A stretch of 35,229 nt of DNA from Acidimicrobiaceae bacterium (lineage in GTDB: Bacteria > Actinomycetota > Acidimicrobiia > Acidimicrobiales > RAAP-2): NCBI GenBank assembly GCA_003132205.1, contig PKWY01000055.1, positions 1 to 35,229 on the forward strand. Direction: 5' to 3'. The position numbers were made by a program, and so were the translations under genes. The number at the start of each line of letters is the position of its first letter. Position 1 is the first letter of the stretch. A model generated the notes under the pieces. The model saw only the letters and a program-made list of their open reading frames with translations. It was not told where the DNA came from and searched no databases. Shown here piece after piece: positions 23,301 to 31,780 of this stretch.

Positions 23301-24968
23301 TCAAAGAACCGGGACGTGCGTCTGTTCGACGAGCGCTGCGTCGCGAAGGACCACTCGCCGGGTGGCGTTCACGAGGTCCGCGTCGCGGTGCGAGATCACG
23401 AGCACCGCTCCGTCTCGGTAGTGGTTGACGATCGACGCCATGACGTTCGCCGCGGTCTCCTCGTCGAGGCCCTCGGTTGGCTCGTCGAAGATGACGACCG
23501 GGCGACGCAGCAGGAGTTCGCGCGCGACTCCGAGGCGGCGCTGCTCGCCTCCGGACAGTCCGGTGCTGGCCCCACCTAACTGGGTGTCGAGCCCTTCGGG
23601 CATCGTCGAGAGCAACGGGGAGAGGCCCGACGTCTCGACGGCGGCCTCGAGTTCCTCGACACTGGCGCCCGGCCGGGCTATCCGGAGGTTCCCGGCGAAC
23701 GAGGTCGCGAACACGTGCGGGGCGTCATCCACGAAACCGACCAGCTCGCGGACCTGGCGTGATTGGAGGTCCTCGTACCGCGACGTCCCGATTCGAAGGG
23801 AGCCTTGGCTCGGATCGAGGAACTTGGCGAGCACTCGCGCAAGCGTCGTCTTTCCCCCGCCGCTCGGTCCCTCAAGGACGACGACGTCGCCCTTCGCCAG
23901 CTGCAGCGACACGTTGGAGATCACCTGATGCCCCTCGAAGTTCCGCCCCACTCCGTTCGCCACGAGTTCGTGGGCGCCCCCGTCGAGGGGGCCCGGCAGT
24001 TCAGGCTCCTTCACGGGCGCCTCGATATCTGAAAGGTCCTCGAGTCTCGACATGGCCGTCCGGTCGCCGCGAAGGCCAACCAGCGAGGGTGCCACGCCGC
24101 CGACGAGCTCCAGTGCCGTGACGCTGAGCAACGCCGGGACCGCCAAGAGCGCCGCTCCCACTTCGCCGCGGCGAAGCGCGACCGCCGTGAGAGCGACGAC
24201 GCCGATGACGCAGAGGCCCGAGACCATGGCCGTGAGACCGCTGATCACCCCCATCATCGCGGTTCGACGATGAAGGGCCCTGTCGAAACGGTCCTCGAGG
24301 GCGTTGAGTTCGCGTTCTAGCGAGAGCGACGCGCCGGTCATCACGTACTCGTCGCCGCCCTGGGCGATGCGGTCGAAGAGCGAGACCATCTCGCTTCGCA
24401 CCCGGTCCATCTCGCCCTCGCTGGCCTCGCCGAGGCGCGACGCCAGTAGCGGCAGCGCCACCGCGCTCACCGCCAGCCCCGTCAACAAGATCAGTGCAGT
24501 CCACGGGACGACGATGCCCGCGACCGCGACCGTCACGAGACCGGCGACAACGCTCGTGATCAGCGGACCCGCCACGGCGGTGAGCAGGTCCTGCACTCGC
24601 TCGACGTCGCGCAGCACGACGTCGACCACGTCGGCGCTGTTGGGTCCCAGCCCCGAGGGCACGAGCGGCTCGAGCAGACGCGCTACCGAGGCGCGGACGT
24701 GTCCCATTACGCCGAGCGCCGCCCGGTGCGTCTGGGTCCTCTCGAGGTAGCGACCGGCGGCCTTGGAGAGCGCGAAGAGTTGCACGAGCCCCATCGGGAC
24801 GGTCAACGAGAGCACCACCGGCTCCTGTGCCGACCTGACGATGAGCCATGCGGATGTCCCGCTCAAGCCGATCGTCGAAAAGGTGACCAGGAGACCCGCG
24901 AACAGGGCGCGGCGAATTGCCGCTCGCTCCTGCTCCAGTGCTCGGCGGACCACTCCCCTAGTTGGCAT
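23301..24968 (-). CDS. cydC: Thiol reductant ABC exporter, CydC subunit
   Basis: A 555-residue half-transporter with an N-terminal six-helix domain (about 1-300) and a C-terminal ATPase. The early segment FSTIGLSGTSAWLIVRSAQEPVVL and GRYLERTQTHR are CydC landmarks. Walker A is GPSGGGKTT, the signature LSGGEQRRLG, Walker B VVIFDEPTEGLD and the H-loop VISHRDAD. CydDC of E. coli exports glutathione/cysteine or acts as a heme-linked thiol regulator and is needed to assemble cytochrome bd. The start overlaps cydD by 11 bases. Last gene of the cydABDC operon; the B12 riboswitch begins about 80 bases beyond its stop. Confidence 0.92.
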   Translation of the reverse strand: MPTRGVVRRALEQERAAIRRALFAGLLVTFSTIGLSGTSAWLIVRSAQEPVVLSLTVPMGLVQLFALSKAAGRYLERTQTHRAALGVMGHVRASVARLLEPLVPSGLGPNSADVVDVVLRDVERVQDLLTAVAGPLITSVVAGLVTVAVAGIVVPWTALILLTGLAVSAVALPLLASRLGEASEGEMDRVRSEMVSLFDRIAQGGDEYVMTGASLSLERELNALEDRFDRALHRRTAMMGVISGLTAMVSGLCVIGVVALTAVALRRGEVGAALLAVPALLSVTALELVGGVAPSLVGLRGDRTAMSRLEDLSDIEAPVKEPELPGPLDGGAHELVANGVGRNFEGHQVISNVSLQLAKGDVVVLEGPSGGGKTTLARVLAKFLDPSQGSLRIGTSRYEDLQSRQVRELVGFVDDAPHVFATSFAGNLRIARPGASVEELEAAVETSGLSPLLSTMPEGLDTQLGGASTGLSGGEQRRLGVARELLLRRPVVIFDEPTEGLDEETAANVMASIVNHYRDGAVLVISHRDADLVNATRRVVLRDAALVEQTHVPVL

Positions 24969-26571
24969 TGGTCACCGCCGCCTCGAGCGAGATGGACTGG
25001 TCGGCATCGAACGGTCGATGCGTCGCGACTATCCGGGTCATGGAGAGTTTGGTGATCGCCTCGATGACCAGCCGAGCGTTCGGCGCGTCGAGGTGGGCGG
25101 TCGGCTCGTCAAGCACCAGCACGAGGGGGTTCCTCACGATGCAACGCACCAGGGCGAGTCGGCGGCGCTGGCCCGCTGAGAGCTCGGTCGAACCTTCGCC
25201 CAGCGGACGGTCGAGGTCGAGGTCGAGTCCCACCTGGTTCATCGCGCGCTCGATCGACGAGTCGTCAATGCTGTCGTCGCCCATCTGGACGACGCCACGA
25301 ACCGTGTCGCCGGGCAGCACCGGATCCTGGGGCAGCCACGCGACTCTTCGCTGCCAGGACCCGAGGTCGATCGACGCCAGGTCCACCCCGTCGACGAGCA
25401 CCGAGCCGCTTCTCGGTTCTGCGAGCCCGCAGAGCACACGCAGCAGCGTCGACTTTCCCGAGCCCGATGGGCCAACGACGCTGACGAGGCTTCCGGCGTC
25501 GATCGTCGCGCTGATCGGGGTATCGGACGTCGTGTGCCTCGAAGCGTGGGTCAGGACCACGTCACGGATCTCGATTGAAGGCGCAGCGGCGGGCGCTGGC
25601 GCGACACCACGGTGTCGGGGTTCCTCCAGGCTCGCCAGCAGATCCGTCGCCGCAGCGATGCCGTCAGCGGACGCGTGGAACTGCGCGGCCGACCGGCGAA
25701 GGGGAAGAAAGACCTCCGGGGTCAGCAACAGCACCGCGAGGGCCGTCGAGAGACCGAGCGATCCGTTCAGCAGACGCAGTCCCAGCACCAGCGCGACCAG
25801 CGCGGTCGCGAGCGAGGAGAGGAGCTCGAGGGCGAAACTCGACAGAAAGGCCACCCGCAACGTGCCCATGGTGGTGCGCTGCAGTGCTTCGCCGACCTCG
25901 TCGAGATTCCTCACCGCGTCGCTCGACCGGTTGAAGGACTTGAGCACGGTCATACCGCGAACGACGTCTCCGAAGTACCCCGCCAGTTCCTGCTGCTCGT
26001 GCCAGCGTTGCTCCATCTTCTCCTTGGCCTCGAGGCCCAGCAGGATCATGAAGACCGGGAGCAGCGCGACGCTGACGAGCACGATGATCGCGCTCCATAG
26101 ATCGTGAAGCGCCAGCCATCCGAGCAGCAGCACCGGGGCCATCGCCGCGAGAACGAGCGACGGCACGTACTTGGCGATGTAGTACTCGATGGCGTCGACG
26201 CCCCGGGTGCAGAGCTGCACGGTCGCGTCGACGCTCGACATCGGACCGCCCGCGAGCACCTGGCGGAGGGCCCTTCGGCGAAGCTCGCGCCGGATCGGGC
26301 TCGCGATTCGCGACGTCACCGGCTCGCTGAGCCCGACGGCGAGCATTCGCAGCGTCGTTGCTCCGATGAAGACAAGCGCATCACGGAGGACTCCCGCGTG
26401 CGAGTTGTGGAAGAGTGCCCCCAGGAGCGACGCCAACGCGACCGCCTGGCCAATGATCGCCGCTGTCGAGACCAGGCCCAGAACCACCGCCACGACGAGC
26501 GCTCGCCGCACCAACGGCGAAGTGCGGCGAAGTCGTCCGAGCAGGGCCGAAGGCCGTTCGGCCCTGCTCAT
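24958..26571 (-). CDS. cydD: Thiol reductant ABC exporter, CydD subunit
   Basis: A 537-residue membrane-ATPase fusion, partner of CydC. The membrane domain contains PIRRELRRRALRQVL and DALEYY-like VDAIEYYIAKYVPSLVLA, a CydD signature. The ATPase has Walker A GPSGSGKST, a slightly altered signature LSAGQRRRLAL (Ala for the first Gly) and Walker B LVLVLDEPTAHLD. It starts three bases after the cydB stop without a Shine-Dalgarno sequence, so it depends on coupling. Its first ten codons form a perfect 11-bp hairpin. As a heterodimer with CydC it supports bd-oxidase maturation. Confidence 0.92.
   Translation of the reverse strand: MSRAERPSALLGRLRRTSPLVRRALVVAVVLGLVSTAAIIGQAVALASLLGALFHNSHAGVLRDALVFIGATTLRMLAVGLSEPVTSRIASPIRRELRRRALRQVLAGGPMSSVDATVQLCTRGVDAIEYYIAKYVPSLVLAAMAPVLLLGWLALHDLWSAIIVLVSVALLPVFMILLGLEAKEKMEQRWHEQQELAGYFGDVVRGMTVLKSFNRSSDAVRNLDEVGEALQRTTMGTLRVAFLSSFALELLSSLATALVALVLGLRLLNGSLGLSTALAVLLLTPEVFLPLRRSAAQFHASADGIAAATDLLASLEEPRHRGVAPAPAAAPSIEIRDVVLTHASRHTTSDTPISATIDAGSLVSVVGPSGSGKSTLLRVLCGLAEPRSGSVLVDGVDLASIDLGSWQRRVAWLPQDPVLPGDTVRGVVQMGDDSIDDSSIERAMNQVGLDLDLDRPLGEGSTELSAGQRRRLALVRCIVRNPLVLVLDEPTAHLDAPNARLVIEAITKLSMTRIVATHRPFDADQSISLEAAVTNAN
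26541..26567 (-). promoter_or_regulatory. Strong hairpin over the first codons of cydD
   Basis: GCAGGGCCGAA (26541-26551) pairs perfectly with TTCGGCCCTGC (26557-26567) around a 5-base loop. On the mRNA it begins two bases after the cydD ATG. No T-tract follows, so it is not a standard terminator. It may restrain free ribosome loading on cydD, or pause transcription between cydAB and cydDC. Confidence 0.5.
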
Positions 26572-26574
26572 GGA

Positions 26575-27642
26575 TCAGACGTTCGTGGCGGTGTGGTGCG
26601 TCTCGTTGGCTTCACCGGGACGGCTCACGCGCTTCTTGAAGATCCAGTACGTCCAGCTCTGGTAGAGCAGCACGAGTGGGGTGAAGATCAAGGCGACCCA
26701 GCTCATGACCTCCAGCGTGTAGCGGTGCGAGGCCGCTGCCACGATGGTGATGTCGAAGTGGGGGCTCACCGAGGAGATCAGCACATTGGGGTACAGGTTC
26801 AAGAACAGTGTCGTGAAGAACGCCACGATGACGAGCGCCGTCGCGATGAACGCCCAACCCTCGAGATGCTCGCGAACGAGCCAGCCCACGCCAGCGAGGG
26901 CCAGCAGGCCAACGATGGGCAGCAGCGGCGGGACGAGGCCGACGTGGTGCATCGTGTGAGCGGTCTGGTACGTCCAGGCGAGGAACGCGGTCACGACCAC
27001 GAACGTGAGCGGGGCAAGACGCAGCGCGATCTTGTGGGCACGAACGCGCACGTCGCCTTCGGTCTTGAGGCCCAGGTACGTGGCGCCGTGAAGGGTGAAC
27101 AGCAGCAGCGTGCTGAGTCCTCCGAGCAGGGCGTACGGCTTCACGAGATCGAAGAAGTTCCCGGTCCACGTGGCGTTGGCGGCGATCGGCACCCCGTGAA
27201 CGAAGTCCGCGAAGGCCACGCCCCACAGGAGAGCAGGCAGCGCCGAGCCCCAGAAGATGGCCTGGTCCCACCACATGACCCATTTGACGTCCTCACGCTT
27301 GTGGCGGAACTCGAACGCCATTCCGCGAAAGATCAGCGCCGCGAGGATGAGGAAGAGCGCGAGGTAGAAGCCGCTGAAGACGGTCGCGTACCAGAGCGGG
27401 AAGGCGGCAAAGGTCGCCCCACCCGCGGTAATCAGCCAGACTTCGTTACCGTCCCACACTGGGCCAATGGTGTTGATGACCGTCCGGCGATCGAGATCGT
27501 CCTTCGACACGAACGGCAGCAACGTGCCCACGCCAAAGTCGAACCCTTCGAGGAAGAAGTAGCCCAGCCAGAGCACGAGTATCAAGAAGAACCACAACTG
27601 TTCAAGGCCGCTGGGCGAAAGTGGATGAAGTACGAGCAACAT
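26575..27642 (-). CDS. cydB: Cytochrome bd ubiquinol/menaquinol oxidase, subunit II
   Basis: A 355-residue membrane protein with about eight to nine hydrophobic segments. The N-terminal LWLGYFFLEGFDFGVGTLLPF and the following INTIGPVWDGNEVWLITAGG are diagnostic of CydB; AALIFRGMAFEFRHK is also conserved. CydB is the structural partner of CydA in the high-affinity terminal oxidase. TAGGAG (complement of 27648-27653) overlaps the cydA stop six bases before the ATG. The two subunits are thus tightly co-translated. Complete, with no unusual features. Confidence 0.96.
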   Translation of the reverse strand: MLLVLHPLSPSGLEQLWFFLILVLWLGYFFLEGFDFGVGTLLPFVSKDDLDRRTVINTIGPVWDGNEVWLITAGGATFAAFPLWYATVFSGFYLALFLILAALIFRGMAFEFRHKREDVKWVMWWDQAIFWGSALPALLWGVAFADFVHGVPIAANATWTGNFFDLVKPYALLGGLSTLLLFTLHGATYLGLKTEGDVRVRAHKIALRLAPLTFVVVTAFLAWTYQTAHTMHHVGLVPPLLPIVGLLALAGVGWLVREHLEGWAFIATALVIVAFFTTLFLNLYPNVLISSVSPHFDITIVAAASHRYTLEVMSWVALIFTPLVLLYQSWTYWIFKKRVSRPGEANETHHTATNV

Positions 27643-27650
27643 GGTTTCTC

Positions 27651-29048
27651 CTAGTAGATGAGCTCAGGAACGCGCTCAGCTTCCTCAGGCGTTTCAATGA
27701 CGGGTGGGATCTTGGCGAGTCGAACCATGAGGCCGATTTCAATGACTGCCAAGAGTGAGTAAATAGCGGTGAATCCAATGAGGCTGGTGGCGACGTATCC
27801 GGGCGAGATAAGCGTTACCGCCTTGGAGGTCTTCAGAAGTCCGTAGACCACCCAGGGTTGGCGTCCGGCCTCGGTGAATATCCATCCGAAGGAGTTGGCG
27901 AGAAACGGCGCCAATACCATCCAGGTCGCGAAGCGCAAGAAGCGTGGCGACTTTTCGAGGCGTTGCTTGCGCACGAGCCAGAGGGCTATGCCGCCGAGGA
28001 AGAAGAGCAGGATTCCGAGGCCCACCATGAGGCGGAACGACCAGTAGCAGAGCCACACCACGGGCACGTAACTTCCCGCGCCGTACTTCTTGGCGGCCTG
28101 CTTTTGCAGTTGGTTGATTCCCAGAACCTTGCCGTCCCAGGTGTTCGTCGCGAGCACGCTCAAGATATGGGGAACGCGCACTTGGAACACTGGGTTGTCC
28201 GAAAGGTCACCGATCGTGAGGAGCGAGAAACTCGCTCCACTCTGCGTGTTGTAAAGAGCTTCCGCCGCGGCCATCTTCATGGGCTGCTGAACCTCCATCT
28301 CCTTCGCCTGGTTGTCGCCCAGGAACATTGTCGCTATCGAGGCGAGCACGGTCACCACGATGGCGACTCGCGCGGCCTTGCCGAACCCGGCCAGATCGTG
28401 CCCCTTGCGCAGGTGCCAGGCGGCGATGGCCAGCATGAAGACCGAGCCCGTGAGGAACGCCGACGCGAGCACGTGGCCGTAGGCGGCGATGAACGTCGAG
28501 TTCGTCATGACGGCCCAGAAGTTGGTCATGACCGCCTGGTGGGTCTTCGCGTCGATCGTGTAGCCGACCGGGTGCTGCATCCATGAGTTCGCCGCCACAA
28601 TGAACGCGGCGGAGAGAATGGTGCCCAGGCTCACCAGCCAGATTGAAGCGAGATGGATGCGCTTGCTGACTCTTCCTCTTCCGAAGATCCAAATTCCTAA
28701 GAACGTGGACTCCATGAAGAAGGCCAGTAGGCCCTCAATGGCGAGCGGCGCACCGAAGATGTTGCCAACGAACACCGAATAACGAGACCAATCCATACCG
28801 AACTGGAACTCTTGGACAATCCCCGTGACGACGCCAATGGCGAAGTTAACGAGGAACAACTTGCCGAAGAACTTGGTCATCCGGTCATAGGACAGGTCAC
28901 CTGTTCGATACGCCGCCGTCTGCAGCACCGCCACCAACAGACCGAGGCCAATGGTGAGCGGTACGAAGAGGAAGTGAAAGACAGTGGTGATGCCAAATTG
29001 CCAGCGAGCCAACGACAAAGTGGATATGCCTGCAATAAACGTTTCCAT
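27651..29048 (-). CDS. cydA: Cytochrome bd ubiquinol/menaquinol oxidase, subunit I (short Q-loop)
   Basis: A 465-residue subunit that carries the three hemes and oxidises quinol while reducing O2 to water. Compared with E. coli CydA, from memory, the key residues line up at a constant +6: heme b595 ligand H25, heme b558 ligand H192, E105 and E113 of the proton path (APLAIEG, MEST), and quinol-site K258 and E263 (MKMAAAE). The second b558 ligand is M341 (SFRLM). The loop before it is about 58 residues shorter than in E. coli, so this is the short Q-loop type. I choose ATG 29048 (AAGG and GGGA upstream) over an in-frame TTG at 29072. First gene of cydABDC. Confidence 0.95.
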   Translation of the reverse strand: METFIAGISTLSLARWQFGITTVFHFLFVPLTIGLGLLVAVLQTAAYRTGDLSYDRMTKFFGKLFLVNFAIGVVTGIVQEFQFGMDWSRYSVFVGNIFGAPLAIEGLLAFFMESTFLGIWIFGRGRVSKRIHLASIWLVSLGTILSAAFIVAANSWMQHPVGYTIDAKTHQAVMTNFWAVMTNSTFIAAYGHVLASAFLTGSVFMLAIAAWHLRKGHDLAGFGKAARVAIVVTVLASIATMFLGDNQAKEMEVQQPMKMAAAEALYNTQSGASFSLLTIGDLSDNPVFQVRVPHILSVLATNTWDGKVLGINQLQKQAAKKYGAGSYVPVVWLCYWSFRLMVGLGILLFFLGGIALWLVRKQRLEKSPRFLRFATWMVLAPFLANSFGWIFTEAGRQPWVVYGLLKTSKAVTLISPGYVATSLIGFTAIYSLLAVIEIGLMVRLAKIPPVIETPEEAERVPELIY

Positions 29049-29114
29049 GATCCCGACCTTAGAATTCGCCAAACATTGCCACTTCAGAAAAAATGGGGAC
29101 TTAAGTCACCAAAA

Positions 29115-29146
29115 ATGTCGTTTGGGTCAAAACGACATCGAGTATA
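29115..29146 (-). promoter_or_regulatory. cydA promoter with inverted-repeat operator
   Basis: ATGTCGTTT (29115-29123) and AAACGACAT (29130-29138) form a perfect 9-bp-arm inverted repeat with a 6-base spacer. A -10-like TATACT (complement of 29141-29146) lies immediately upstream on the minus strand, so the repeat would cover the transcription start, ~86 bases before the cydA ATG. No good -35 was found at 16-18 bp. The repeat matches no regulator box I know. The wider gap 29049-29289 also has a weak TCGGG/CCCGA hairpin (29198-29214) that may end the upstream operon. Confidence 0.55.
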
Positions 29147-29289
29147 AGGAATGCCGATGTGGACAATCTTCAAAAGTGATGTTTGACTCTCACGGTGTCG
29201 GGATCGAGACCCGAGCGGCCCGCGAAATGATGTGAGAAGTCGAGGCTTCGTTGGCAGGACCACCTCGACGGATGTGGAGATCCGCTGTC

Positions 29290-29463
29290 TCAACGACCTC
29301 GAAGGCGAGCGAACAGACCTCCGCCGGCGTTCGGCGCCGCGCTGTTCTGGGCGCACGTGCACCGCTGATTCTTCGGTACGCCGGCCAGAGCCTGTTCGAT
29401 GTGGTTCCCACATCCCTTCCAGGTGGCCTTATTGCACTTCTTACAGGTTGCCTTGTGGCACAT
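29290..29463 (-). CDS. Small cysteine-rich protein (CxxC...TWxGCGxH family)
   Basis: A 57-residue protein starting MCHKATCKKCNKATWKGCGN. Six cysteines occur in the first 38 residues (C2, C7, C10, C18, and the RCTC pair), with the pattern C-x4-C-x2-C-x7-C and a histidine after GCGN. I recognise this as a widespread small hypothetical protein of actinobacteria and others; no function is established that I know of. The cysteine spacing suggests a zinc- or other metal-binding site, or a thiol carrier. The ATG at 29463 has GAAAGG nine bases upstream; a longer upstream frame is not conserved-looking. It follows the CoA-disulfide reductase/rhodanese gene by 47 bases on the same strand, so it is probably the last gene of the CstR-type operon. 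Confidence 0.75.
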   Translation of the reverse strand: MCHKATCKKCNKATWKGCGNHIEQALAGVPKNQRCTCAQNSAAPNAGGGLFARLRGR

Positions 29464-29510
29464 CGGAGTTGCCTTTCTCTCTTGGTGTATTGATAAATCT
29501 TGTCCGTTAC

Positions 29511-31154
29511 TCAGCCAACGGGTTCGAGTTCGATCGACGCGGGCGAGCAGTGCCACGTCCGGTAACCGCCGTCCAGGTTCTTCGCATGCAAGCCGAGTTC
29601 GTTGAGCAGCATCGTCGCCACGTGACCGCGCTGACCGACCTGACAGTTGACGACAATGTCGCCGTGGCCTAGTTCGCCGGCTCGCTCGCGGAGTTCGTCG
29701 ACTGGGATATTGATCGCCCCAGGTAAAGTGCCGCGCGCGAACTCCTCGGGCGTGCGAACGTCGACGAATTGCGCACCCTGTGCGCGATACCCGTCAACCT
29801 CGTGCCACTGGACTATCTCGACCAAACCCGAGAGGACGTTTTCAGCGATGTAACCGAGCATGTTCACGGGGTCCTTCGCCGAACCGAACGGCGGTGCGTA
29901 GGCGAGTTCCAGGTCCGCGAGTTCCGGAGCCGTGAGTCCGGCTCGAATGGCGGTCGCGATTACGTCGATCCGCTTGTCGAGGCCCTCCTTGCCAACACCT
30001 TGGGCACCGAGGATCTTGCCCGTCGACGGCTCGAAGAGCATCTTCAGACACATGGATTTCGCCCCGGGGTAGTAGCCAGCGTGCGAAGTGGGGTGGGTGT
30101 GGACCGCGAAGTATGAGCGACCCTGGGCGATGAGTCTCTTCTCGTTCCAGCCAGTTGTCGCAATCGTGAGGTCGAAGACCTTGACGATGGCGGTGCCAAT
30201 GGTGGTGCGGGGTCGCACGATTCGTCCGGCGATGTGGTCCGCGACCACCCGCCCGTGGCGGTTGGCGATATTGGCGAGCGGTACCAGGGTGGCTGATCCG
30301 TCGAGGGCGTCCGTCTTCTCGGCGGCGTCACCGACCGCGTACACGTTCTCGACACTCGTACGGTTGAACTGGTCGACGGCGATGCCGCCACGCTCGCCGA
30401 TCGCGAGACCCGCCAGTCGCGCGAGTCCCGTCTCGGGTCGAACACCAATCGCCACGATGACCAGTTCCGCGGGGACGAACTGACCCGACGCCAGTCGCAC
30501 GTGGGTGGGCGTGATCGCCTCGACCGAGTCGCCGAGGTGCAGCGTCACGCCGTGTCGGCGCAGCTCGTCAGCAACCGGCGATGCCATCTCGGGGTCGAGC
30601 GGCGCCAGGACCTGGTTCGTCGCCTCCACGAGCGTCGTCGCGATTCCGCGGCGCATGAGGTTCTCCGCGAGTTCGACACCGATGAAACCGGCGCCGATGA
30701 CGACGGCGGTCTTGGGCTCGCTCTCGACTTCGCTCACGAGACGCTCGACGTCCTCCACGGTTCGAAGGGGCATCGCGCGCTCAATACCGGGAATCGACGG
30801 AACGACGGGCGACGCGCCGGGACTGAGGACCAGGAAGTCGTAGCTAATCTCGTAGGTCTTGTCCTTCACCAGGTCGCGCGCCGTGACCCTGTTCGTGGAG
30901 GTATCGATGGCGACGGCCTCGGTGTCGACGCGCACGTCGAGACGGAACCGGTTGAAGAGCGACGCCGGCGTCTGAAGCAGCAGTGAATCCTCTTCTTCAA
31001 TGACGCCACCGACGAAGTACGGCAGGCCGCAGTTGGCGTAGGAGACGTGGCCGCTACGTTCGAGCACGATGATCTCGGCCTCGTTGTCGAGCCGGCGAAG
31101 CCTCGTCGCGGCTGACATTCCCCCGGCCACTCCCCCAATGATGACGACTTTCAC
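29511..31154 (-). CDS. CoA-disulfide reductase / persulfide reductase fused to rhodanese
   Basis: A 547-residue flavoprotein of the CoADR-RHD type. The FAD motif IIGGVAGG is at 5-12, the single redox Cys is C42 in SYANCGLPYFVGG, and the NAD(P)H-binding VVIGAGFIGVELAE is near 150. A dimerisation domain follows, and the last ~100 residues are a rhodanese domain whose active Cys is C504 in VVNCQVGQRGH. Fusions of this kind in Bacillus and Shewanella reduce CoA-disulfide, CoA-persulfide or polysulfide, releasing H2S. The GTG start has AAGGGAG overlapping the repressor stop. Position behind a CstR-like gene supports a role in clearing persulfides. Electron donor preference is not readable. Confidence 0.9.
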   Translation of the reverse strand: MKVVIIGGVAGGMSAATRLRRLDNEAEIIVLERSGHVSYANCGLPYFVGGVIEEEDSLLLQTPASLFNRFRLDVRVDTEAVAIDTSTNRVTARDLVKDKTYEISYDFLVLSPGASPVVPSIPGIERAMPLRTVEDVERLVSEVESEPKTAVVIGAGFIGVELAENLMRRGIATTLVEATNQVLAPLDPEMASPVADELRRHGVTLHLGDSVEAITPTHVRLASGQFVPAELVIVAIGVRPETGLARLAGLAIGERGGIAVDQFNRTSVENVYAVGDAAEKTDALDGSATLVPLANIANRHGRVVADHIAGRIVRPRTTIGTAIVKVFDLTIATTGWNEKRLIAQGRSYFAVHTHPTSHAGYYPGAKSMCLKMLFEPSTGKILGAQGVGKEGLDKRIDVIATAIRAGLTAPELADLELAYAPPFGSAKDPVNMLGYIAENVLSGLVEIVQWHEVDGYRAQGAQFVDVRTPEEFARGTLPGAINIPVDELRERAGELGHGDIVVNCQVGQRGHVATMLLNELGLHAKNLDGGYRTWHCSPASIELEPVG

Positions 31155-31163
31155 TTTTCTCCC

Positions 31164-31448
31164 TTAGGCCAAGCTCAAGAAGAGCTTCTGAAACTTCTCG
31201 GTCATTGGACCACTGTCCACGTCCGGATCGACCAGGCATTGCTTCAGACTCGCCGATATCAGGCTGAAGGCGGCAGTGTTAACGGCTTTGCTCACGGCGG
31301 CCATCTGGGTGACGATCTCTTCGCACGAGGAACCTTCTTCGAGCATGCGAACGACCGCGCCCAATTGTCCGTGGGCCCGCTTCAGTCGCTTATGGATGGC
31401 AATGAGCTGGTCATTGTCGTCAAGCGTGTGCGATGTGGTCGAAGCCAT
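31164..31448 (-). CDS. cstR: CsoR-family repressor, CstR-like persulfide sensor
   Basis: A 94-residue all-helical DUF156 repressor (CsoR/FrmR/RcnR/CstR). HKRLKRAHGQLGAVVRMLEEG is the DNA-contacting first helix region. The sensor positions are C42 (SSCEE) and C71 (SLKQC). Copper-sensing CsoR needs a His four residues before the second Cys; here that position is Ser67 (Asn in S. aureus CstR). Two Cys without the His is the signature of sulfane-sulfur sensors, which form a di-, tri- or tetrasulfide bridge and leave DNA. The target genes next door, a rhodanese fusion and DUF2892, fit. A matching operator lies upstream of the first operon gene. The gene symbol is an inference from motif and context; formaldehyde or nickel sensing is less likely. 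Confidence 0.85.
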   Translation of the reverse strand: MASTTSHTLDDNDQLIAIHKRLKRAHGQLGAVVRMLEEGSSCEEIVTQMAAVSKAVNTAAFSLISASLKQCLVDPDVDSGPMTEKFQKLFLSLA

Positions 31449-31515
31449 GATCCACTACCTTCCAATCCATGTTTGTGCGCTGCCTTCGCGCTGGGCGCGA
31501 GCGAGCCACATGGGT

Positions 31516-31716
31516 CTATCGACCCTTGAGCGGCTGGCCCAAGAGTGGCGCCAGCAGACAGACGTTGAACACTCCGGCGAAGAAAGGAACCAACCCGACG
31601 ATTGACAACGTCAGCCAACCGCCGCCGAGCGCGAAGCCGATAACTATGAGAGCCATCCCGGCGATCACACGGAGCAGGCGCCCGGCTCTCGATGACATGA
31701 ACTGGATGAGACTCAC
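31516..31716 (-). CDS. DUF2892 membrane protein (YgaP-like C-terminal domain)
   Basis: A 66-residue protein with two hydrophobic helices, LLRVIAGMALIVIGFALGG and LSIVGLVPFFAGVFNVCLLAPLLG, ending in QPLKGR. This is the DUF2892 module found alone or fused to rhodanese domains, as in E. coli YgaP. The GTG start is fixed by a perfect AGGAGG five bases upstream; a longer frame to 31914 runs through the promoter and is not credible. It is the first gene of the operon, 67 bases ahead of the repressor. The Cys in the second helix (FNVCLL) is typical of the family. Role unknown; probably sulfur-related at the membrane. Confidence 0.85.
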   Translation of the reverse strand: MSLIQFMSSRAGRLLRVIAGMALIVIGFALGGGWLTLSIVGLVPFFAGVFNVCLLAPLLGQPLKGR

Positions 31717-31780
31717 GGGTCCTCCTGCGTCTGGGCCGAAGCGCTCGCTCGACCGGCGCTGTGACCGGTTCACGTAAGTC

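Noticed and set aside
26104..27654. 516-codon plus-strand frame
   Set aside because: Antisense to cydD and cydB, whose proteins are unmistakable; the frame is Arg/Glu/His-rich and domain-free.
29115..29138. Inverted repeat upstream of cydA as an intrinsic terminator
   Set aside because: A run of five T follows on the minus strand, but the repeat lies at the predicted cydA start site, so an operator is the better reading. A Rex box was also considered, but the half-sites do not match.
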